Assembly: GCA_004357015.1 (NCBI GenBank)
Contig: SMXE01000139.1
Coordinates: 1 to 10,700 of the forward strand
Origin: Caldithrix sp.
GTDB taxonomy: Bacteria > Zhuqueibacterota > Zhuqueibacteria > Oceanimicrobiales > Oceanimicrobiaceae
Direction of reading: 5' to 3'
Length of the DNA stretch: 10,700 bases
Part shown: piece after piece, positions 6,307-10,700 of the stretch
Position numbering within the stretch: position 1 is the stretch's first letter
How the letters are laid out: every line of letters starts with the position of its first letter
Notes under the pieces: generated by a model
The model's database searches: none
What the model saw: the letters and a program-made list of their open reading frames with translations, nothing else
Told to the model about the DNA's origin: nothing
Program-made: the position numbers and the translations under genes

Positions 6307-7286
6307 GCCAGCGCCGAGCCGTTCAGCAAGCGTTCTTTGGTTGCCGCGCTCAGATCCGGCATGGATTCAATCAGCTTGCCCGGCTGCAGTTCGCCCAGCG
6401 GAAAAGGGTAGTCGGAGCCCAGCGCCACCCTGTCGGCTCCGACGAGCTCGATGAGGTAGGAGAGCATCCGGGCGTCGTGTACGAGCGAATCGAGATAGAA
6501 TTTGCCCAGATATTCCTTGGGACCGACGGGGTTGTCGACGGCGCAAAGGTCTGGGCGTACGTTGAAACCGTGCTCGATGCGGCCGATGGTGGCGGGGAAT
6601 GAGCCGCCGCCGTGCGCAAAAGCCACCCGCAGTTTTGGCAAACGCTCGAGCACGCCGCCAAAGATCATGGAACAGATGGCCAGACTGGTTTCTGCCGGCA
6701 TGCCGACCAGCCAGGGCAGCCAGTACTTCGTCATCTTGTCTTTGCCCATCATGTCCCATGGGTGCACGAAAACGGCGGCGCCCAATTCTTCCGCTGCCTG
6801 GAAAACCGGAAATAGGTGCTCGTCGTTCAAATTCCAGTCGTTGATGTGCGTGCCGATTTGAACGCCTGGCAAATCCAGTTGCTTGACGCATCTCTCCAGC
6901 TCGCGGATAGCCAGATCGGGTGCTTGCATGGGCAGGGTACCGAGCCCGATAAACCGTTTCGGGTAATCCGATACGATGCCTGCGATGTGGTCGTTGAGGA
7001 TTGTGGCGAGGTCAAGAGTGTCTTCCGGTTTAGCCCAGTAGCTAAACATGATGGGGATGGTGGAGAGTACCTGCACATTCACGCTCTGAGTGTCACAATC
7101 CTGCATGCGGGTTTCAGGGGACCAACAATTGTCCTGAATCTCGCGGAAGAATTTGCCATCCAGCATCATTTTGGCACAGCACGGCTTGTGATGCTCAAGG
7201 CTGATAAAACCGCCATAGCCGTAGCGTGCCCGTAGGTCTGGCCAGGTCTCGGGAAGAATGTGAGTGTGAATATCGATCTTCAGCAT
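6270..7286 (-). CDS. nbaD: 2-amino-3-carboxymuconate-6-semialdehyde decarboxylase
   Basis: Zinc-dependent, non-oxidative decarboxylase of the amidohydrolase superfamily (ACMSD). It turns ACMS into 2-aminomuconate-6-semialdehyde and so diverts carbon from quinolinate/NAD synthesis into catabolism. The 338 residues match the known size (about 335). Metal ligands are H7 and H9 (IDIHTHILPE), H175 (FVHPWDMMG) and D292 (ALGSDYPFPLGE). H225 in AFAHGGGSFP is the catalytic histidine, and R48 and R236 match the two substrate-binding arginines. The HPWDMMG and SDYPFPLGE sequences are specific to ACMSD rather than other amidohydrolases. Start at ATG 7286, 98 bases after the dioxygenase gene; the gap contains a hairpin. 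No strong Shine-Dalgarno is visible. Confidence 0.96.
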   Translation of the reverse strand: MLKIDIHTHILPETWPDLRARYGYGGFISLEHHKPCCAKMMLDGKFFREIQDNCWSPETRMQDCDTQSVNVQVLSTIPIMFSYWAKPEDTLDLATILNDHIAGIVSDYPKRFIGLGTLPMQAPDLAIRELERCVKQLDLPGVQIGTHINDWNLNDEHLFPVFQAAEELGAAVFVHPWDMMGKDKMTKYWLPWLVGMPAETSLAICSMIFGGVLERLPKLRVAFAHGGGSFPATIGRIEHGFNVRPDLCAVDNPVGPKEYLGKFYLDSLVHDARMLSYLIELVGADRVALGSDYPFPLGELQPGKLIESMPDLSAATKERLLNGSALAWLNLTKERFSP

Positions 7287-7316
7287 GTTTCTGTTTCAAA
7301 TTCTGACCTGAATTGA

Positions 7317-7353
7317 GCGATTGGCTTTTGGCCAACAGGCAAAGGCCAATCGC
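7317..7353. repeat. Near-perfect 14-bp hairpin between nbaC and nbaD
   Basis: GCGATTGGCTTTTG (7317-7330) pairs with CAAAGGCCAATCGC (7340-7353) over 14 base pairs with one G-T wobble, around a 9-base loop. The CCAATCGCC motif continues as CCAATGACC just to the right, giving a short ATTGGC-type repeat like interspersed intergenic repeats of some environmental genomes. There is no T-tract on either side, so it is not a typical terminator. In the mRNA it would sit between the dioxygenase and decarboxylase genes and could act as a processing or stabilising structure or a partial terminator. Confidence 0.6.
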
Positions 7354-7384
7354 CAATGACCAAATGCGCATTTTGCCGCATCAG

Positions 7385-7918
7385 TTACTTCTTGTCTGGT
7401 GGCTGCATGATGGCGCCGCAGTTCTTGCAGGTTCGCAGCTCTTCCGAGCCGTGGAATTTTTCCATCACGCCGCGCAGTTTGTTAACAATGTCCGAAGGCT
7501 TGTCGAGATGAAAATACTCATCGTACACTTTTTCGCCGCAGTTTTCGCAGAACCATATACAGCCGTCGTCTTCAGTGCTGCTTCTGGTTCTTTCTATGAC
7601 GAGTCCCACGGTGTTTTCAGGCCTTTGGGGCGAATGCGGTACCTTCGGCGGTAGCAGAAATATTTCACCCTCTTTGATGGGAACGTCCACTTTCTTGCCG
7701 TCCTGAATGGTTTTCAAAACGATATCCCCTTCGATCTGAAAGAAGAATTCCTCACCTTCATTATAATGATAGTCTTTGCGGTTGTTCGGCCCGCCGACCA
7801 CCATCACGATGAAATCCTCCGCGTCGTCGTACACGCATTTGTTACCCACCGGCGGCTTCAGCAAGTCGCGATGTTCGTCAATCCATTGTTTGAAGTTGAA
7901 CGCTCTTAAAGCTGGCAT
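7385..7918 (-). CDS. nbaC: 3-hydroxyanthranilate 3,4-dioxygenase
   Basis: Cupin-fold, non-heme iron dioxygenase that opens 3-hydroxyanthranilate to 2-amino-3-carboxymuconate semialdehyde. With the ATG at 7918 it has 177 residues, and its iron ligands fall at H51, E57 and H95, the same numbers as in the Cupriavidus metallidurans enzyme. R47, R99 and E109 match its substrate-binding residues. A second rubredoxin-like metal site is formed by C124/C127 and C164/C167, a feature of bacterial rather than mammalian forms. An upstream in-frame ATG at 7993 would add 25 residues of no family resemblance; GGAGGG sits 7 bases before the 7918 ATG and decides the start. It follows the RidA-family gene by 81 bases. 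Confidence 0.97.
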   Translation of the reverse strand: MPALRAFNFKQWIDEHRDLLKPPVGNKCVYDDAEDFIVMVVGGPNNRKDYHYNEGEEFFFQIEGDIVLKTIQDGKKVDVPIKEGEIFLLPPKVPHSPQRPENTVGLVIERTRSSTEDDGCIWFCENCGEKVYDEYFHLDKPSDIVNKLRGVMEKFHGSEELRTCKNCGAIMQPPDKK

Positions 7919-7925
7919 AGCTGGT

Positions 7926-7931
7926 CCCTCC
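7926..7931 (-). promoter_or_regulatory. Shine-Dalgarno site of nbaC
   Basis: GGAGGG on the minus strand lies 7 bases before the ATG at 7918. It settles the choice against the longer frame from 7993. It is one of only two strong ribosome binding sites seen in the window. Confidence 0.8.
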
Positions 7932-7999
7932 AATGTTTGAGTATTGAGTAGTAAGATTTCTTGGTCGTGTCTTTGGTGCAGATTCATGAACAACTCAGA

Positions 8000-8416
8000 T
8001 TAGATCGTTGCAATGCATTTCAACTCGATGGCGATGGGTGTTGGCAGGCAATTGATTTCTACCGTTGTTCGGCACGGCTGATTGTCCGCAAAGTACTCGG
8101 CGTAAACTCGGTTGTAGGCTACAAAATCGTCTTTCATGTTGGTCAGGAAAACGGTGACGTCCACGAGTTTGGCCCAGCTCGAGCCCGCCTCTGCCAGAAT
8201 GTAGCGGACGTTTCTGAACACTGCGTGACATTGCGCTTCGATATCATACGAAATGATGTTGCCCCGGTGGTCCAGCTCTACGCCGGGAATCTTGTCGCTG
8301 CCGCGTTGCCGCGGCCCGACGCCCGACAAGAAAAGCAGGTTGCCCACTTTGCGGGCGTGCGGGTACAGCCCAACGGGTTTGGGGGCTTTTTTCGATTCAA
8401 TCTTAACCGTTGCCAT
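8000..8416 (-). CDS. RidA-family protein, probable 2-aminomuconate deaminase
   Basis: A 138-residue YjgF/YER057c/UK114 (RidA) family protein. The arginine and glutamate of the active cleft are R116 (QPCRTTVEINCL) and E131 (AIELKCIA), with the same 15-residue spacing as R105/E120 in E. coli RidA. SGVGPRQRG at 31-39 and the FRNVRYILAEAGSSWAKLVD stretch (67-86) fit the branch that includes 2-aminomuconate deaminases of the nba/amn pathways. Those enzymes hydrolyse 2-aminomuconate to 4-oxalocrotonate and ammonia, the step two after ACMSD. A generic RidA enamine deaminase, protecting PLP enzymes from reactive enamines, is the alternative; position at the head of this gene run favours the pathway role. 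No Shine-Dalgarno is evident before ATG 8416. Confidence 0.85.
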   Translation of the reverse strand: MATVKIESKKAPKPVGLYPHARKVGNLLFLSGVGPRQRGSDKIPGVELDHRGNIISYDIEAQCHAVFRNVRYILAEAGSSWAKLVDVTVFLTNMKDDFVAYNRVYAEYFADNQPCRTTVEINCLPTPIAIELKCIATI

Positions 8417-8511
8417 TTTGGGTTTCTTTTCTTCTCGGCAAGCTATGGTCTCTAAATTGTGTGCTATGTTGGTCGGGAGGTTTGAACACGTTTCGCAACC
8501 CGCCGCTGCAA

Positions 8512-8541
8512 GAATTAAGCGATCAGGTTAGAAGAAGTCAA
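8512..8541 (-). promoter_or_regulatory. Weak candidate promoter of the ridA-nbaC-nbaD unit
   Basis: On the minus strand TTGACT (8536-8541, five of six to the -35 consensus) is followed by TAATTC after 18 bases or TTAATT after 17. The -10 part is poor. It sits about 95 bases before the RidA-family start, in the 199-base gap after the TPR gene. No other promoter-like pair in this gap is better. The gap also lacks an obvious terminator for the TPR gene, so readthrough from upstream is possible. Confidence 0.3.
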
Positions 8542-8615
8542 GGGAAAATGTGGGTCGAAAATCCATGACGCTGATTGATTGGATTCTTCGATCCTCCATT
8601 TTCAATTTTCAGTCA

Positions 8616-10259
8616 TCAAAACCGCGAGGCCGTCAATTCGACATCTGACCAAGCCCAGGCATCGCGAAAACGTTGCTCCACCTTCTTTGCCTCGCTTTGT
8701 TTGTTTTGCTGTGCCAGGCTGGTTTTCAGGCCGTAGAGGGACCAACCGTTTTCTGGAAAGATCGTGAGGTCGGCGCGGTAGACATGCTCTGCCTGCTCTG
8801 GCCGGCCGGCTTCCAGCAGCACGGCGCCGAGGGAGTGGCGTACCGGGAAGAACCAGTCAGGCGGTTCGTTATAGGTCAGGCCATCTTCAATTTCAATGGC
8901 CGCTTCCAGGGCTGCCACTGCATTATCGTATTCGCCTTTGGCAGCAGCGATCTCACCGGCCAGCGCATTGGCGGCGATTTCCATCAGTTGCTGTGTTGTG
9001 TTAATATCCCAGATGGTCACCTGCTGCAGCACCGGATCTTTAGCGATTTTCCTGACTACGGCCAATTCGCGTTCTGCTTCCGGCATCCGGCCGGTGCGTG
9101 CAAAGGCGATGCCGCGGCTGTAATGCCACACGCCCTGTGGGTAAACCAGATCTTCGTCGGGTTTGGGTGCCGCCAGGATATCGTCCCACTTGCCGAACCG
9201 CACATGAGCGTACATGGGGATAACGTAGAAATGCTGCAGCGTACCGTAGCCGCTTTTGCGCATCATTTGAGTATCGACTCGTTCCGACGTGCTGTGGGCA
9301 GCGGCGATGGCTTTAGCGCTGTTGCCCTCCAGGGTGGCGGTCGCCCACAGGAAATGGTGGTTGTGCGGCACGTATGTCAGCGGGTAAATACCCTGCGCCC
9401 GGCACTGCGAAATGTACTCGTCATCGGAAGCGATGGCGCGTTCGTTGGCCAGCGTGCCCTCGTGGTAATTGCCTACCCGGATGTAAATGTGCGATGGCAT
9501 GTGCACCAGGTGGCCGGCGCCGGGCACAACATTTTCCAGGTGCTGGGCCGCAGTCATGCCGCGTTCGGGATTGTGTGACGCCTCCACAGCGTGAATATAA
9601 AAATGATTGGCGCCGGGATGGTTGAGGTCGCGTTGCATTACAGATTCGAGTACGCTTAAAATTTCCGGTGTCCACGGCTGCGGCTCACCGTTTTTGAGCC
9701 AGTAATCCCAGGGATGAAGATCCATCAAAGCTTCTGCAAACAGGACGGAGGCGTCCGTGTCTTCCGGGTACTTGCCGCACAGTTGGCGCATGGCGTTGGC
9801 ATAGGCAATGTCCAGCGCGGAACGGTCATCGCCGGCCTCCGGAGCGTAGCGTTTGAACAGGGCTTGGATGTAGGCCTGCTCTTTCTCGCTTACCGCCGGT
9901 GCCAGTTCGATGGCCTTTTGCAGCGCCTCGTAGGCTTTTGGCGCATTATGAGGATCCATGGGCGCATTGATGTTGGGGCCGAGCACCAAGGCCATGCCCC
10001 AGTAGGCCATGGCGCAGGTAGAGTCCAGCCGCGCCGCTTCGTGAAATGAGCGTTCTGCCTCCCTGTGATTGAAGCCGTAAGAAAGCATCAACCCTTGGTC
10101 AAAGAAGCGCTGCGCCCGGTCGCTTTTAGTCGTAATGGCATGGTGGTGCTTGCCCATACCTTCAAGTAAAGGCGCGATCTGGTCTTCGTCAGGGCTTGTT
10201 TGTGTGCCAACCATCATAAGCGCCGCTGCTACAATTAGCAGTTTTCTTGCAATATGCAT
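8616..10259 (-). CDS. Secreted tetratricopeptide-repeat protein of unknown role
   Basis: 547 residues beginning with a signal-peptide-like leader (MHIARKLLIVAAALMMVGTQ, positive start, hydrophobic core 7-17, likely cleavage around 20) and no lipobox cysteine, so probably periplasmic or exported. TPR-like helical pairs are visible at about 50-90, 105-135 and in the C-terminal third, including a last unit near ENGWSLYGLKTSLAQQ. The centre has conserved-looking histidine-rich motifs: HPGANHFYIHAVEAS (214-228), HLVHMPSHIYIRVGNYHEG (250-268) and VPHNHHFLW (297-305). I recognise this as a widespread TPR family of environmental bacteria with no assigned function; the histidines hint at metal binding or catalysis, which is inference. 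GGGAGGG lies 4 bases before the ATG. The 199-base gap to the RidA-family gene argues for separate regulation. Confidence 0.9.
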   Translation of the reverse strand: MHIARKLLIVAAALMMVGTQTSPDEDQIAPLLEGMGKHHHAITTKSDRAQRFFDQGLMLSYGFNHREAERSFHEAARLDSTCAMAYWGMALVLGPNINAPMDPHNAPKAYEALQKAIELAPAVSEKEQAYIQALFKRYAPEAGDDRSALDIAYANAMRQLCGKYPEDTDASVLFAEALMDLHPWDYWLKNGEPQPWTPEILSVLESVMQRDLNHPGANHFYIHAVEASHNPERGMTAAQHLENVVPGAGHLVHMPSHIYIRVGNYHEGTLANERAIASDDEYISQCRAQGIYPLTYVPHNHHFLWATATLEGNSAKAIAAAHSTSERVDTQMMRKSGYGTLQHFYVIPMYAHVRFGKWDDILAAPKPDEDLVYPQGVWHYSRGIAFARTGRMPEAERELAVVRKIAKDPVLQQVTIWDINTTQQLMEIAANALAGEIAAAKGEYDNAVAALEAAIEIEDGLTYNEPPDWFFPVRHSLGAVLLEAGRPEQAEHVYRADLTIFPENGWSLYGLKTSLAQQNKQSEAKKVEQRFRDAWAWSDVELTASRF

Positions 10260-10263
10260 CTTG

Positions 10264-10270
10264 CCCTCCC
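10264..10270 (-). promoter_or_regulatory. Shine-Dalgarno site of the TPR gene
   Basis: GGGAGGG on the minus strand ends 4 bases before the ATG at 10259, supporting that start and the signal peptide it creates. It is much stronger than the sites in front of the pathway genes, most of which have none. Confidence 0.75.
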
Positions 10271-10308
10271 TTGCATAATTTTGTATGTTGATTTTCTTTT
10301 TCCGATTT

Positions 10309-10407
10309 TTATTCTGGCAGCCAGTGTTTGGCCGCGGATTCTCGCAAATAGATCAGAGTTTCTGACAGTAGGACAGTCCAAAAGTCTGCCTCGGCCAAGG
10401 TCTCCAT
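10309..10407 (-). CDS. Possible small ORF, hypothetical
   Basis: On the minus strand an ATG at 10407 opens 32 codons ending in TAA at 10309-10311. The peptide begins METLAEADFWTVLLSET, continues with LIYLRESAAKHW and ends LPE. A GTG at 10428 would extend it to 39 residues. It is amphipathic and has a protein-like composition, unlike the Arg/Ser/Pro-rich translations typical of shadow frames. It ends 49 bases before the TPR start on the same strand and could be a small leader gene or the tail of a lost gene. There is no strong ribosome binding site, and I recognise no family. Confidence 0.25.
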   Translation of the reverse strand: METLAEADFWTVLLSETLIYLRESAAKHWLPE

Positions 10408-10428
10408 GAGCTTTTTCTCTTTACCCAC

Positions 10429-10627
10429 CGGTTATGGTCATCCATGAGTCGAAAGAAAGAAGTTTGATAGCGGAAATACGTGTCCGAACTCATTTTGTCT
10501 CAGAAAGGATTGGGAAGGGATTTCAGTGCAAATGGAATTCTGGCGGTGAAGCCCCTCTGTTCGTGTCCACGACCTAAGATATAACAACAGAGTGAATTTT
10601 GCAACCGCCTCGAATTTTTTCTTAGGG
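10429..10627. other. Intergenic DNA, nothing recognised
   Basis: No convincing gene lies in this stretch. A minus-strand frame of 68 codons covers it (10438-10644) but has no ribosome binding site and no coherent domain character. I saw no inverted repeat, terminator or tRNA. It may hold the promoter for the TPR gene or the small ORF, but no box pair stands out. Confidence 0.4.
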
Positions 10628-10700
10628 TTAACATTCCGGCGCATGAATCATCGTGATGTAAGGCGCAGCGACCTTACTGCAGGCATTGATGTCGAGCATG
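10628..10700 (-). CDS. Possible 3' end of a gene entering from the right edge
   Basis: The minus-strand frame is open from the window edge to TAA at 10628-10630 and reads MLDINACSKVAAPYITMIHA then PEC. It matches the strand of all genes here and could be the C-terminus of the next gene upstream. The plus strand is also open from an ATG at 10643 to the edge (MNHRDVRRSDLTAGIDVEH), so a rightward gene start is an alternative. Too short to identify either way. Confidence 0.2.
   Translation of the reverse strand, partial: MLDINACSKVAAPYITMIHAPEC

Noticed and set aside
7919..7993. Extended N-terminus of the dioxygenase from ATG 7993
   Set aside because: GGAGGG precedes ATG 7918, and numbering from that Met puts iron ligands at the expected H51/E57/H95.
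8673..9578. Plus-strand 301-codon frame opposite the TPR gene
   Set aside because: It is a shadow of the high-GC third codon positions of the TPR gene, whose signal peptide, ribosome binding site and motifs are clear.
10438..10644. Minus-strand 68-codon frame
   Set aside because: No ribosome binding site, no recognisable motif, and composition typical of non-coding DNA.
1..10700. CRISPR array, phage, toxin-antitoxin or defence system
   Set aside because: No regularly spaced repeats, integrase, transposase, restriction, reverse transcriptase or toxin motifs were found on either strand.

Overview
The window carries one compact catabolic locus, entirely on the minus strand. It encodes most of the kynurenine route of tryptophan breakdown, in the branch that opens 3-hydroxyanthranilate by meta-cleavage and passes it through decarboxylation and deamination (the branch found in the nba genes of 2-nitrobenzoate degraders). 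The organism cannot be named from the sequence. Base composition is moderate, Shine-Dalgarno sites are used only patchily, and intergenic DNA contains CGCAGAG-type repeats. The left end holds relics of modular secreted proteins. Together these suggest an environmental bacterium of the Bacteroidota/FCB or Acidobacteriota type; this is an inference and weakly held.

Layout, left to right. Positions 1-1155 hold no intact gene. They contain two plus-strand remnants of secreted modular proteins (271-384 and 674-1111) and a strong hairpin at 448-473. Positions 1156-5160 (minus) are a tight run, transcribed right to left: kynureninase (kynU), a Trm112-like small protein, SufE, a VUT-family membrane transporter and kynurenine 3-monooxygenase (kmo). 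Positions 5161-5454 hold an inverted CGCAGAG-type repeat and a good promoter candidate for kynU. Positions 5455-8416 (minus) are a second run: a RidA-family protein (probable 2-aminomuconate deaminase), 3-hydroxyanthranilate 3,4-dioxygenase, ACMS decarboxylase and a cyclase-family hydrolase (candidate kynurenine formamidase). A near-perfect hairpin lies between the dioxygenase and decarboxylase genes. Positions 8616-10259 (minus) encode a secreted TPR protein of unknown role. The right end (10260-10700) has no large gene, only a possible 32-codon ORF and an open frame running off the edge.

How the genes work together: N-formylkynurenine -> kynurenine (cyclase-family hydrolase) -> 3-hydroxykynurenine (Kmo) -> 3-hydroxyanthranilate plus alanine (KynU) -> 2-amino-3-carboxymuconate semialdehyde (dioxygenase) -> 2-aminomuconate semialdehyde (ACMSD) -> [dehydrogenase, not in this window] -> 2-aminomuconate -> 4-oxalocrotonate (RidA-family deaminase). 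Tryptophan 2,3-dioxygenase and the aminomuconate semialdehyde dehydrogenase are absent here and must lie elsewhere if the pathway is complete. I see no phage, CRISPR, IS element, tRNA or rRNA. The least ordinary points are the Trm112-SufE-VUT trio inserted between two kynurenine genes, the altered metal motif of the cyclase, the intergenic repeats and hairpins, and the gene relics at the left end.
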